This document shows positions 42,700 through 55,329 of a DNA stretch of 64,000 nt, one piece after another. The stretch is from assembly GCA_023376005.1 (NCBI GenBank), contig CM042141.1, forward strand, positions 99,328,097 through 99,392,096. Reading direction: 5' to 3'. Every line of letters starts with the position of its first letter. Position 1 is the first letter of the stretch. This stretch comes from Doryteuthis pealeii (taxonomy: Eukaryota > Mollusca > Cephalopoda > Myopsida > Loliginidae). The position numbers and the translations under genes were made by a program. Under the pieces are notes generated by a model, which ran no database searches, was not told the DNA's origin, and saw only the letters and a program-made list of their open reading frames with translations.

Positions 42700-44000
42700 A
42701 GAGAAGACTAATGTTGTTTTTTTTTTAAATTTTATTTGCTTTGCAAACTAATTTTCTTCTGGATCACAATTATCTAAACATATTTAGCCTTTTTATCTAT
42801 AACTTCATATACAGAAAATTTTTATTAAAATTAGATGATTAGTTGACAAGTTTTGAAGAACTTTCACCTTATTTATATTCCAAAAGTTTTTTTTTTTTTT
42901 ACTAAACTTTCAATTTACAAAGCTCAAAAATCTACTTAAAATTTATCGAGGGAGGGTAAAAAGAATTGTTTGATTTCTAAAAAATGTAAATAAGATTCTT
43001 ACACAATATGACTTAAAATTGTTTTATTGGTTGTAAAATAAATAAAATAAAATTAATGTCATGTTTTAAAATAGATTTTTTTTAAATTACTTTAATTATT
43101 AATTTCTAAAATTTATAGGGTCAAAGGAGGAAACAAATAAAATAATTGTTAGTAAAAATTTAAGAAAAGGCTATTTAGGTAAAATAGACAAACCTACTTT
43201 TATTACCGGTCCTGTAAATATTCTTATTATGAATGCAAGTGTATTCATATTAATCATGCAAAATATCGGTGGGGGTTATATAAAGTTGAAACTAACTACA
43301 GTATAAATAAAAAGACAAATGTCTGAAGGTGTAAATATAAGAAACAATTTTTTAAGGGAGTTATTCTGGTAGAAAATAAGTTACGAAAATCGGAAAATAA
43401 AATGTAAAATAAAAATTTTAAATAATTTTTGTAGATCTTTTTTTTACTCTTTTGGATTTAATTGGCTATTATCTTATAATAGAAAAAAATATACATCAAT
43501 ATTTGTTCTGTTTAAAAGGAGGGGGACCTAAATTTTCAATAGAGTGTTTCTACAAAAATTATTATTATTAATAAACTAAAGTAGTTATTAAATAAATATT
43601 TGTTTTTAGAATCTAAAAATATGAAATTTGAAACTTAAAATTAGGCGTTTCATATTTTAAATGAATTTTATATAATTTTTTAATTTACCATAGCAGAAAT
43701 ACCTAATTAAATCAGAAAGTTTTGAAATAAAATAACTGATGCATTATAAAATTAATTTATTGAACATTTCATTAAAATTGGAAAATTCCCTGATTTTTGG
43801 TAATATTTTCAAATTTAAATTTATTTTGTAAAATACAGATTTTACATCATCTTAGACAGCGTTGACAGCCATGTTTATGATAAATTTGAGCAAAATTAAA
43901 AATAATTTAAAATATATTACAAATAAGTTACATTATTGTGATTTTTTTCAACAATTTAACTCGAGCTCAATGAGTGACCCAACGGGTCACGTCTTTTCTA
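42700..44000. other. AT-rich intron, nothing recognised
   Basis: No coding similarity, inverted ends or tandem repeats. The short open frames are AT-rich chance frames. Confidence 0.55.
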
Positions 44001-44047
<47 letters not shown>

Positions 44048-44054
44048 CACACAC
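44001..44054. repeat. (AT)n(AC)n microsatellite
   Basis: About 20 AT units followed by (AC)6. Confidence 0.96.
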
Positions 44055-44221
44055 TAGCAGAAGTCCCCAGTTCATAACAGACTAAAAGGAATTTAGGAAC
44101 ACCAAAGAGTGAGAGAGAAAGGAGGAAGATGGAGGTATAAGAAGAAAATAATTTAGTAAATTCCTTTTCAAATTTAAAAAAATTGCTAAGTATATAAGAA
44201 TTAAAAAACAAATTGTTTAGA

Positions 44222-44740
44222 AGGATATTTTTACTTAGATGACGCTACAGATTTTGGTTTGTTCATCAAACCATCATAAGGGCTATCATCTCTTGAAAGA
44301 AATTTTTGAGAAACAAAGTTTTTTCTTTGTCAAATTTTTTTTATAGTTTAAAGTAAATTTTAAAGTTAAAGTAATCATCTGTAGGTTGCATGTTCAATCC
44401 TGTCAAGGGCGATAATAACATAGAATACTTAGCATAGCTTAACACTTGTACCCAGTCATGGTTAACAGAATGAGAACAGTCTACCCTACTGGATTGAATA
44501 AAGTGTTTGAACCACACTGAAGAAGGCTAGGCTGGAGGGCACATCAGCCAAAAGGTTGTGTATTTAACAATAAAGATGAGGATAATAGTTCACATAATCC
44601 AAACAATATACATTTTTTTGTTGTTAGTTTCTTTGTCAAATTTTCTTTCTATGTAGATGATAGACCCAATGATGGTTTGATGAACAAACCGAAACACTGT
44701 AGCATCGGCTAAGTAAAAAAATCATCCTTCTAAACAAATT
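44222..44740. repeat. Inverted repeat pair enclosing a SINE C
   Basis: Left arm GGATATTTTTACTTAGATGA, GGTTTGTTCATCAAACCATC; right arm GATGGTTTGATGAACAAACC, GGCTAAGTAAAAAAATCATC. Between them lies a SINE C body (44385-44610: GTTCAATCCTGTCAAGGGC, CTTAGCATAGCTTAACACTT, AATAAAGATGAGGATAATAG). Confidence 0.82.
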
Positions 44741-44930
44741 TTTATTTTTTCATTTTTTATACTTACATACTGTCAAATTCATTTTCATTTTTCCATAATA
44801 ATATATATATATATTTATTTCTTTTTTGACTGTTGTGTAATGGAATTATTAGTTATTGTTATTAATATGCTTATGGTGAAAAGAGCTAATATGGTGAAAC
44901 AAGTATATTAATAACAACAACTAATAAAAC

Positions 44931-44934
44931 CACT

Positions 44935-44973
<39 letters not shown>

Positions 44974-44990
44974 CACACACAGTACTGATA
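44931..44990. repeat. (AC)n(AT)n(AC)n microsatellite
   Basis: Compound dinucleotide repeat directly before an inverted MITE. Confidence 0.95.
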
Positions 44991-45300
44991 GGTACGCATC
45001 TGGCATCATTGACGCATAAAAATCTAAAAGGACGCAGTAAAATCATATCCATGCCTCCCAGTGTTTTTTTTTCTTCCCCCCACCATTTCCAGCAAACTGT
45101 AAATACATTTCAATAGTTTCTTGGAAATGAATTACACTGTATGGGGTACAAGGTAGGGTTAGACAGCTTTAGTTGTTCATAGATAAAAACTCTGCAATTT
45201 ATAAGAAACTTTTAGTTGGACCCATCAAATTTTACAGGGACTCATTCAAATCAAATCTGTACATCCCAGAACACACTAAATTAAAAAGCTATCAGCATCA
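44984..45300 (-). mobile_element. MITE, family TGATGCTGATAG, inverted copy
   Basis: Reads TACTGATAGGTACGCATCTG ... TTAAAAAGCTATCAGCATCA, the reverse of the copy at 22964. It is followed by (AT)n at 45303-45344. Confidence 0.8.
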
Positions 45301-45348
<48 letters not shown>

Positions 45349-45777
45349 AAAGCCTATTTATTCCTAATAGAAGAGTTAGCAAGAAAAAGACCCCCCCCCA
45401 CACACACACACACCTAGGAATGAACATGTGGTCAGAAAGTCAATTTCTCATGATTTTTAGGTTCAACTAGTTAAGCTGACTGATTGAAGGATTGATGAGT
45501 GAAATTACAAAAAAAATCACCAAACAATACAAGACAAACATAGAATGTGGAACAATTTACACCATGTGCTGAGAAAGAAAAAATGTTCACATGTGAAATA
45601 CATCTCTAACCAAACATCATGAAAACAAAAATGAAAAGACAAAAAAAAAAATTCCAATTTGAGGTTTTGGATATATCTATATACAAACCCTGGCAAAAAA
45701 ATACAGACTCACCACTCTTAGAAAACATCTCTTCTTATTTCTAATCCATGAAAAAAATAAACTAAAACACAAAGTTG

Positions 45778-46010
45778 GAGGCCGTGGTGTAATGGTTAGT
45801 GTCGTAGGAAATGGACACATCGACCAGAGTTCAAATCCTGGACAAAGCTACAGTTCACTTGCTAATAAAAAGGTATGAATCCAAATACTCTCTCTCTCTC
45901 TCTCTATAGGTACATAGTAGGGCAGACTGGGCTCTTTAACCTTGGTAAGGCAACCAGTCTAGTAGAAGGAAAACTAAATTAAAACCTGTTAAACTCCTCT
46001 TGGAGTGTTC
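45778..46010 (+). repeat. SINE B, tRNA-derived, best copy
   Basis: GCCGTGGTGTAATGGTTAGT (A-box-like), GAGTTCAAATCCTGGAC (B-box-like), AAAAGGTATGAATCC, GGGCTCTTTAACCTTGG. A repeat D fragment follows. Confidence 0.78.
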
Positions 46011-46549
46011 ACTACTAGAATAGGCTCAGTCCTAATTAGTGATCTATTTCACTAATAATTAAATAATAAGAACAAATCCGAAACAAAACCTGTTTTATTT
46101 AATGGCCAAACTTTCTGGTTTGATGGAACTTACGTATGCAGATTTTATAATTTAGTGATTCACAATTCTGTTCCTCTACCTTATGCTGAAAAAAAGAAAT
46201 GATTTTGTTGGATTCCCCTGGTATAAGATGTACACAAAATTGTCACTTCTATTTATGAACTTTCCCAACAACAGCAGGCACTACTGGTAGAAATTGGCTA
46301 ATATGAGATGAGGACAGAAAACATAAAATTGTTTGCAAATGTCCTCAAATCAATTACTAGTTGAACCTTCTGCCAGCAAGACTTATCTTTTGGATTAACA
46401 CCAGAGGAATATTACAGTGGAAATCTACAGACTAGTATTACCAACTGGATTCTGTGAACAACTGAACCCCTACAATGGTGACAAGGATTATAAAAAATAA
46501 AAATAAATCATTCTAACTAATTTGATTGATTTAATTTAATTTTGAGATA

Positions 46550-46830
46550 TATGTATCCCCCCTCCAGGCAGGATATAACAAATGGTCAATTTTAAGTGAA
46601 GAAGTTGGTCTGAATTCAAAGTTTTCCTTCTCCTATACAGGTTGACTAAACAAGTCTAAAAAAACAGTCTAACTCTATTAGTTACCCATAGCTGGAGGGA
46701 GAACAGATGGATTCATGCTTTTCCAAATGTATTAGTATGAAGTGACACATAAACAGCCTCATTGGGGATTTGAACTCTGGTCACTGATTCCATTTCATAT
46801 GATGATAACCATTACACTAAATGATATGTT
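46550..46830 (-). repeat. SINE B, inverted copy
   Basis: Inverted relative to 45778-46010: GGTCAATTTTAAGTGAAG, CATAGCTGGAGGGAGAACAG, AATCCCCAATGAGG on the complement, and ATAACCATTACACTA as the A-box complement. Confidence 0.68.
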
Positions 46831-47052
46831 CCATGAAGCCTGAACATTTGGCTATCAAAATACATTTTGCCTCAGATTTGTGCTTAGTTTATTTTTTCAT
46901 GTATTAAAAATAACGAAAGAAATGTTTTCTAAGAGTCCATATTTTTTGCAAGGGGTAAGTATTTTATCAGTGGATGCTTACGATAAGTGATGGGGAAGAT
47001 ATTGATCTATGCAAGTGAACAACAGATATTTATGATGTGAACAAAACATTTT

Positions 47053-47054
<2 letters not shown>

Positions 47055-47100
<46 letters not shown>
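47055..47100. repeat. (AT)n microsatellite
   Basis: About 22 AT units with one TT interruption. Confidence 0.95.
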
Positions 47101-47404
47101 AGAAGCATTATTGTAATTATAAGGTGGACCTAATTATTGTATCTGCAAAATAAACAGGACAGTTCTGATCTTATGATTCTTCGCTAGACTCATTTCAGGT
47201 CAAGATATTTTAGAAAAATATAAACACCCCCACACCTGCCTAGAACTTACACTGTTCTCTGTATCACTTTGGCTTTTGGGATGGAAGGGAAGGGACATCT
47301 GTACAAATAAGTCTTTCTAAAAATTGATTTAAAGAATTCTTCCCTTAAAAAGAAATCATATGATATTTTTTGCTTTTCAGACTTAATGAAGTAATCCCAA
47401 TTTG

Positions 47405-48420
47405 TATTATCTAGATTTTTAAAAATCTTGTCCTCATCTTTATTATTATACACACAATGTAATGGCTGTGGTGCCCTCCAGCCTTCTTCAAGTGTTTCTT
47501 GTCAACTCGGGAGCCTTCTTGTCATAATTGTGAGCCTTCCAGAACTTTGAACCAAACCTTTTATTTAATCCATTGGAGTAGATTGTTCTCATTCCATTAA
47601 CTCTTAACATCCTGTTGAGAATTTTCTAAGTCCAAAGCCCAATTCCTATAACCATTTATCAAAAATAGGTAAAAATTCCCGTTTCATTAAAAGTTACCTG
47701 TTATTTCCCATAAATTAAAGACTTCTAAATATGTTTAATATTACATTTAAACAAAGGCTATCATTTGGGTAGATTAGGAAAATGAATGTGACTTCCGGTC
47801 GGGTGGAATGAGGTGGTATAGGACGTTAAGAGTTAAACACGACCGGGTACAAGTATTAAGCTATGTTAAGTATTTTATGTTATTTTCACCTATAGTCAGG
47901 ATTGAACCTGCAACCTCCAGATAATTGTCACTTAAAACGGTATTAACTCACTTATATCATTATGCCGTGTGTCCTACTGGAGGTTGCCAGTTCAATCCTG
48001 ACTACAGGCAAAAATAACAGAGAATACTTAACATAGCTTAACACTTGTACTCGATCATGGTTAACGGAATAAGAACAATCTACTCCAATGGATTAAATAA
48101 AGGGTTTGGTTTGAAGTTCTGTGAAGGCTCACAATTATGACATGAAGGCTTCTAAGTTCAATAAGAAACACCAGAAGAAGGCCAGAGACCGAAACACTGA
48201 AACATTCAATAAAGATTAGGACAATAGTCTTAAAAATCTAAATAATACAAATTATCAAGCCTCATCTAAAAAATTCAGATAAATAGAGATGAGTTGCATC
48301 AGTTCGACAAGAAACAATCTGAAGAAGGCCAGAGGGCACATCGCCTGAAACATTGTGTATATAATAATAAAGATGAGGACAACAGTCCGAAAAATCTGAA
48401 TAATACAAATTATCAAACCT
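47405..48420. repeat. Head-to-head SINE C copies forming a long inverted repeat
   Basis: The left copy (minus, about 47405-47985) and the right copy (plus, about 47980-48270) meet at GGATTGAACCTGCAACCTCC / GGAGGTTGCCAGTTCAATCC. Shared landmarks: CTTAACATAGCTTAACACTT, GGTTAACGGAATAAGAACA, CAATAAAGATTAGGACAATA. A further tail piece lies at 48300-48420. Left and right copies could pair in the transcript over about 300-500 bp. Confidence 0.8.
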
Positions 48421-49950
48421 CAATTTCCTATTATTTTAATTTTAACAAATATCTCAATTTACACTTTTCAAACAATGTAAAATTATTGTCTAAGATTGCT
48501 TACAATAATTACAGCTTTATTTATTCTTTTTTTTTTCTTTGAAGACATCATTATAAGCAAAGGACAAAGAAATACTGACACAATGCCATTAGATATCAAA
48601 CTGTTACTATAGACTTAAACAAATCACAAAAAGCTTGGTTTATTCAAACTTAAATAAAACACTAATTTTCATGCAAGCAACAAAACAAGGGAAATAACTC
48701 ATTATCTTATAGTGTGAACATGGCATTCTATATAGTAGGCCTTACTCATCAGGTAGGTAAATCCAAAAACTGGAGGTTGACAATTTACTTCATTTTTGAA
48801 ATTTCACAAGTTTGCTTCTGTAGTTGGCTTAAGAAATTCAAAGAAAGTTTTGCTTTTACACTTAGAATAACTTTTATCATTATTCAATTGAAGTATAAGA
48901 TCTGTTTATTTTTCAGACTTAACTATATTATTTTACATTTGTGTTTAAAAAACAAACTTTTTGGTAAGAAATGCACTGCTAAAAAAAGTTTGCATCAATA
49001 TTTTGTTAGGTTTGATCTTTAAAAGATATTTTTCCACAACTTAGTTTTTACATTAAAAAATTTATTTAGAAATGTCATTATTTTATCCAAGTTATTTCAA
49101 TATTTTCCTCTCTGATATTGTTATTTATAAAAACAAATATATAAATAAGATTTAATTTTTTATGAGTAATTTATGTTTACTGCTTTTATTTAAGGTATTC
49201 AAAAACAAATGACGAATCTTAGTTTTAAGTTTACAATGAAAAAACTTAAAATAGAAGCAAATTTAATGTTTTTATATTAAAAAATTAATGAAAAGATCAC
49301 TTAAGAAAGTTTTTATATAAAGTTAATGTCATAAATAAATTTAATAATTCGATATTTTAAAATTTTTACATATTGAAAATGTCTATCTTTTCTACTGCTA
49401 CTTATATTCTCTCTGTTTGAAAAAAAAAAAAAACTTTCTAAGACCAAGAAGATTCATAATTGACATTTTTTTAGTGGTGAATTTTGGTCCAAAAAAGCTT
49501 GTTTTTTAGAAATGTAAAATAATAGTTTGTTTTTTTCCTCAAAGGATATGGAATAAATAGATATTATATTTACTTTCATTGAATAATGGTAAAAGCTATT
49601 CCAAGTGTAAAAGCAAAATTTTCTTTGAATTTCTTAAGCCGATGACAGAAACGAACTAGCGAAATCTCAAACTGAAAGTAAATTGTCAGCCTCCAATTTT
49701 CAGATTTACCTACTCGATGAATAGACGTGCTTTATAGAATGCCATGTATGAACTCTAAACAGAGTAGAAGTTAAACATCATCAAGCAATGGATAAACTTT
49801 GGATGTTTAGGTTAATTCTATCAATATCACAACCAACTGATGTTTGCTTTCTAAAAGATAATTTCCAGGAGTCAAGATAAAATGAATAAAATACAAGTGG
49901 CTTGTTAAAAATTCTGGACTGCAAAAATTTTGCATTGATGTATTTAAAAG
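48421..49950. other. AT-rich intron, nothing recognised
   Basis: No coding similarity. CAGGTAGGTAAATCCAAAAA and CTGGAGGTTGACAATTTACT near 48750 are the inverse of CTCCAATTTTCAGATTTACC at 49692, and ATTCAAAGAAAGTTTTGC pairs with GCAAAATTTTCTTTGAAT; so 48720-48860 and 49560-49750 are an inverted repeat about 0.9 kb apart. Confidence 0.6.
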
Positions 49951-49954
49951 ATAT

Positions 49955-50330
49955 TTATATATTAGTTTTAATTTTAAAAATTGGGATGATGATACTAGAC
50001 AATGTGGCTAAGAAATAGCTGATGCATTTAAAAGATATTCATATACTAGTTTTAATTCTTTAAATTTGGACATTATCAGACAATGTGGTTAAAAGATGTT
50101 TATATACTAGTTTTAATCAAAAAATTGGATGATAATATCAGACAACGTAGTTAAAAAATATTTCATGTGTTTAAAAGATATTTATATACTAGTTTTAATT
50201 TTAAAATTTGGACCATATTAAAACATGTGGTTAAAAATATTTGATGTATTTAAGAGATATTTATATATTAGTTTTGATTTTTAAAAATTGGACACTATCA
50301 GAAAATGTGGTTAAAATTTGAGTCTGATCA
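49955..50330. repeat. Imperfect tandem repeat, about 65-90-bp unit
   Basis: Five diverged copies of TTTAAAAGATATTTATATAC + TAGTTTTAATTTTAAAA + ATCAGACAATGTGGTTAAAA. Confidence 0.82.
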
Positions 50331-50655
50331 AATATATACAGTTAATGTAATTGATGCACATTTAACAAACCTTGTAAATACAGATGTATCAAGTAGCAGG
50401 AACTCTTCAGCTTTGAAATCAAAAAAAGTCCAGGTCTCTAAAAATGAGCTGATATGATTCCCAGAATGTTATCTTTTAGCTAAGCATTTGGTTATTAAAC
50501 TAAAAAGAAGCAAATTATTAATACCAAGCTGTTTGCTTTTTTTTTTCTTTCTTTTTTTATGTGCATGTGTGTTTTAAAAACAGCAATAGCTGACAACATC
50601 CTACAAAAACAACACATTACAGAACTACCTCAACACTAATAACGCCACAGCTCAC

Positions 50656-50682
50656 CTGGGGGTGGGGGACCAGGAGAGATTT
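50656..50682 (-). CDS. C2CD5: Candidate 27-nt cassette microexon of C2CD5
   Basis: Inside the 21.6-kb intron between the Pro-rich exon and the Gly/Ser exon lies a 27-nt segment with a full acceptor (CTTGTTTTTCAG) and donor (CAG|GTGAGC). Spliced in, it enters with the single G of the previous exon, reads E-I-S-P-G-P-P-P-P, and leaves one G that pairs with the GT of the next exon. The frame is open whether it is included or skipped. Its Pro-rich coding fits the protein next to it. It sits about 11.1 kb from the upstream exon and 10.5 kb from the downstream one. No transcript evidence is available here, so it remains a prediction. Confidence 0.58.
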
Positions 50683-51019
50683 CTGAAAAACAAGGCAACA
50701 CAGAACTTATGTTATTGTTTTATAGGATGTCTTAAGGCCCACCTTTATCCACCTGTAAACATTGTGCTATAATATTTAAACTAATGAAATAAGAATATGG
50801 GAAAAAGAAAAGAAAAAAATTTAAATCCCAGCATTTTATACAAGTCATCATTTTATGATTTTATAATCCTACCAATTTCTATTTGTCACCAACATTTCAT
50901 TACTGGACTACTTCCAACCATTGACAGAATTCTTTGAAAGAAAATGCACTAGGGTGACTCAAAAGTTTTGCAATATTTTAGTATAGTAAAGCACAATTTA
51001 GCAGCTCTGGATGCTTTTA

Positions 51020-51320
51020 CCGATGCTGGTTGGTTGATTGGTCGGATTTTATGGCATGTCAACCCTTGTTAGGTTATTTTATGCCGAAGACATTTTTTAT
51101 TCATTCTTAATGTCTATCAAATTTATTTTTAATTTTTAAACACATTTTTTTAAACTCATTTTTTTCCCTATTTAATGGATAAATGGGACCCTAACAGGTA
51201 CTACCACTCCAACTCAGAGTGAACCTGGGAGTAATAGCAATGAAGGGGTACTCCACACAGCTCCAAAATTGGAATCTTTACCATTAGATGCAGTTTAACA
51301 TGATACTCAGGACACTTTTA
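51020..51320 (+). repeat. 590-bp dispersed repeat, 5' half
   Basis: TTGATTGGTCGGATTTTATG, ACAGGTACTACCACTCCAAC, GGGGTACTCCACACAGC. Confidence 0.78.
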
Positions 51321-51596
51321 CAGAGATCATGAAAATGACAAACAACACTGGTCTGTAAGATGCCAAACTTGCCTGATACTCTCTGAGTGCTACTCACCAG
51401 ATTTTCCTCTATAGCTTAGATCAAAGCCTTAGAATCCATGGTTTTAGTCCTACCTAACCTGATCATCAAAGTTCTTGCAACCTGAGTGAAATTTCTTAAA
51501 TGTATGGTTACTGTACAGTAACTATGCCTTTACCTTTCATACAACAAATGTTTTTGGTTGCTTCTATAGCATTATGGCCGAGTTTGAAAGTAAAAA

Positions 51597-51835
51597 GTAA
51601 ACTCAGTCGAGTGACCTATTGTTGGTATCAGCCGATCTCCTTTTCACTAGCGCTAGACCAGGGAGATTGTTTTAGCATCTGAGGTGGAGTGCAACAATTA
51701 CCATCAGCCCCTAAATTTACTGTACAGATCCAAGCAGTGCTACTCATGCGCTGAGTTGGCAAGGGCTGGTATCGAATCCAGAACCTTGTAGTTACTAGGT
51801 GGATCATCTACCAACTGAGCTAAGCCCGAATTAGA
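51597..51835 (-). repeat. SINE A copy
   Basis: On the minus strand: TTAGCTCAGTTGGTAGATGA and GGTTCTGGATTCGATACC as boxes; body with CACTCCACCTCAGATGC and TGGTCTAGCGCTAGTGAAAA. Confidence 0.8.
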
Positions 51836-52470
51836 CTATGTTGCATGGTAATCTTAGGGCTGTGGACTATACTGACTCCAGTTGAATTTACACTTTATAT
51901 GGCCCTAGTTTAGTCCGTAAAGTTATACAGTGCACACTCCTTATAAATAGATTATAAAAATCATGATTTTATATTTATTTATAAGCCATAATTAAACATT
52001 TTTTATTATTTTAATTTTAGTTTTATCCGCTTAGGGTGGTCACTACTAGAATAGGTTCAGTCCTGATTAGTGATCTATTTCACTAATCTAAAAAAATTAC
52101 TTAATTACATAAATAGGAATTGTAGTCGGAGATACCAAAAATAGAGGAGTTGGAGTCAATGGTTTTGTGTTTTGACTCCACAGTCCTGGTTTATCTATTC
52201 GCATTCAAATCACACATGGACTAAAGCAATGCACAACGTGTCAGTGCACCAACTACCACGATACTATCAACTACAACAGTTACCCTCCACAACTTGAACT
52301 GCTTTCTGTCACATGATATATGAACTGCAAATTAGCATGTTAGCAAAATATTGCAAAACTTTTGACTCACCTTAGTAAATACCTGTCATCACACATTCAT
52401 CAACAATTTGGAGTTTTGCAATTAAAAAAACAAGAAAACATTCACAACTTTTGTTTTTTTTAAATTAGAG

Positions 52471-53843
52471 TACCATAATTATTTGTGTATAATGTGCACT
52501 CATGTATAACACACATCCCTAACTTTGGACTACAAAATTATGGACTAAAAATATTTTTTAAATTCTTGTGTATAATACAAACTGACTTTTTAGAATTTAT
52601 AACAGTCAAATTTAAACTAAATTTAGCATTTGTTCAACTTTTTATTGGTTTGTACTGACTAAAAATAAGATTTTATATAGTTTACATTATATATTAAAGC
52701 ACAAGATTTACACAGTATTTAGTTTGGTTGTTTTGTTTTACGGCATATCAACTGCAGTGGGTCATTTAATGCCGATAAAGTTTTGAAATAAATTCATTCT
52801 TAATGGATACACAATTTTTTTTTTATAAATACATTTTTCTATCTAACCCATTGATGGGACCCTAACAGGTACTACCACTCCGGGTCAGAGTGAACCAGGG
52901 AGCAATGGGGATAAAGGGGTGCTCCACATTCCCCAAACCTCCAAAACTGGAACCTCACCATCAGAGAGAGTTTAACGTCATTCTCAAGACACGTAGACCT
53001 ACAGCCACCGCCTTCTAGCACCCATATGATAAAAAGGGTTGAGGCTTGCCATAAGGGCAATAGGGTTGGGGCAATCATATAGGTGCTAGGGCTTGACGTG
53101 ACCAGCCGATTGGATCAGAGGAGGCCTCTCCGACTGCCCATCTAGCCTAAGTAAGGGTCTAAGGGGAGTGTTGCAGGTGATGGATTGCTCATCCACCAAG
53201 ACTCCGTCCTTAAGCATCACGGGTCGCCACCCACGGCTAACAGGTGGCCCCATTTGGGGGAGTCTTACCCCTCTGCAGAGGTGCATTCTAATGCCCCAGT
53301 CGACCGGCAGATAGCATTTACAAAAATGTAACAATCTTGAGTGAAAAAAAAGCTCACATTAGGAGAAACAGAATTATAAACAAATACACATTCCAGAGGA
53401 TATTTTTCTGTAACAGTATTAAAAAAATCATTGGTTTGAGCTATAGATATAACTTACTTTTGGTTATCTCATCCTGAATATTGTCATATAGTACCTAAAT
53501 AATGAGAATGGAATTGTCTCTTTTTTCCTATAAATAATGTCTGACAAAACCTCAGAAGAGAGAGACAAGATCTCACGGGACTTGTTAATTCAACCTAGCA
53601 ATTTCTATTTACACTGTTCACCATGTATCTTAGCTTAGTAAACCTTTTCCTTATTCCTAATACTCATTGTGTTTCTTCCTATTATTTCTCTGTTAACTCT
53701 GATACTCGAGTTACAACAAATATGATGAGGTATATGGCTGGAAAATAGTTGATTATATATTTCTCATGTATAATATGAACCCCTAACTTTTAAGATGAAA
53801 AATCTGGAAAATAGTGTGCCTTATACACAAATAATTACGGTAA
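52471..53843. mobile_element. Inverted-end element TACC(A/G)TAATTATTTGTGTATAA with nested repeat
   Basis: Left end TACCATAATTATTTGTGTAT, right end ATACACAAATAATTACGGTA. Near both ends the sequences carry CATGTATAA and CCCTAACTTT in inverted order. The centre (52720-53315) is occupied by a 590-bp repeat copy, so the original element was smaller. Confidence 0.65.
52720..53315 (+). repeat. 590-bp dispersed repeat, near-complete copy 2
   Basis: Matches 10940-11545 nearly throughout: TTTACGGCATATCAACTGC, GGGTCAGAGTGAACCAGGG, AGCACCCATATGATAAAAAG, ACGTGACCAGCCGATTGG, CAACAGGTGGCCCCATTTGG, TACCCCTCTGCAGAGGTGCA. GGCTTGCC...GGGCAA text is locally duplicated near 53060. Confidence 0.87.
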
Positions 53844-54299
53844 TTATTTCACCAACATTTTAAAACAATTTTCTAAAATAAGACAAATATGTTTTACTTA
53901 TTTTTTTAGATTCAATGTTTAATTTGATATTTTAAACAATAAAAAGACACCTTTTTCCTCACTGAAAAAAAAAAAGAAAAAAAAAAAGCTGGCACAATTC
54001 AAGAATAAATAAGAACATTAAAAACAAATTAATAAATATAACACCAAAAAATTTCTTAATAAACCAAAATTAAACAAGATAGAGAGGAAAAAGAAATAAG
54101 AAGAGAAATTATAACCACACAAATAAAAACGTAAGCACGTCCATTTCTGATACGAATCTCTGATGATGAAGTTTATGCTTAGAAATCGATAAGACAAAAA
54201 TAACATCTTTTTGTTTTTATTTTTCATATGCATTGTATTTGCCTTCAAATTACTAATATATTAAAGAAGATATATTTTTCATTAAAATTATGTAGAATT

Positions 54300-54560
54300 G
54301 AGAAAATTGGTTGGATTTTATGGCATGTCAACTCTCGTTGTTTTATTTGTTCTTGATCGATATTGAACATTTTTTAGAATATTTTTTAAACACATTTTTT
54401 TAACTCATTTTTCTATTTAACCTATAGATGGGACCCTTACAGGTACTACTACTCTGGGTCAAAGTGGACCTGGGAGTAATGGTGATGAAGGGGTACTCCA
54501 TGTTCCCTAGAGCTCCAGAATTGGAACCATCATTAGATGTAGTTTCATGTCCTACCCAGG
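54300..54560 (+). repeat. 590-bp dispersed repeat, 5' half
   Basis: GGTTGGATTTTATGGCATGT, ACAGGTACTACTACTCTGGG, AATGGTGATGAAGGGGTACT. A short hAT-like end (CAGTGGTTCTCAAAGTGGG) follows at 54575. Confidence 0.78.
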
Positions 54561-54830
54561 ACAATTTGTATTAGATCAGTGGTTCTCAAAGTGGGAGGTA
54601 CAACCCTTCGGGGGGGGGGACATGGTGGCATTAGCTCCAGTCAACAAGGTGACTTGTATTTGTGCTACATTATTAATAATGCTGATCTATATAATTGTGA
54701 TATATTTATTGGGGATAGGTTGGTTCGAGGGAGGATATGTAGTGAAGTCCCCACTCACTAACACTGAATAGATGGGAGTAAAGACAAGATAAGCTTATTT
54801 ACACATATAGGAAAATTTAATACATACAAT

Positions 54831-55323
54831 CACGGCCCACTAATATATACAGCCCCACATGACACATAAGCAGGCAGAATTCTAACAGGTCGATTCATTT
54901 TATAGTCAATTTATATCTGTTTTGTAAAATGTTAAAGTAAAAACATTTGGCTAGATGGAACCATAAGTTTTCCTCGAGAAATACTGTTTCTCTGTAGTTT
55001 CATTACTATCATTGCCTACCATGACCAAGGAATACATTTCACATTGAAAAGGTTTAATTTTCTTGTGATATAACCTGAAATCATAGATAAATTGTTGGTG
55101 TATTTGTTTTGTATAACTGCATAATTTTTAAAACTATTTTTTGTTAGTTTGTTTACAATCTTTTATTACATTTTTGAAGAAAAAAAAAATGACAACCAGT
55201 TTGTATATTTTTGTAGAGTTTTAACATTTTTTTCGAAACGGACATAAATTGATTATAAAACTAATCCGTTAGAATTCTGCCTGCTTAAGTGACATGTGGG
55301 GTCATATATATTAGTGGGCCGTG
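54831..55323. mobile_element. 493-bp inverted-end element CACGGCCCACTAATATAT
   Basis: Ends CACGGCCCACTAATATAT and its complement. The arms continue through CCCCACATG, AAGCAGGCAGAATTCTAAC for about 60 bp. No ORF and no clear target duplication seen. Confidence 0.8.
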
Positions 55324-55329
55324 ATAAAA

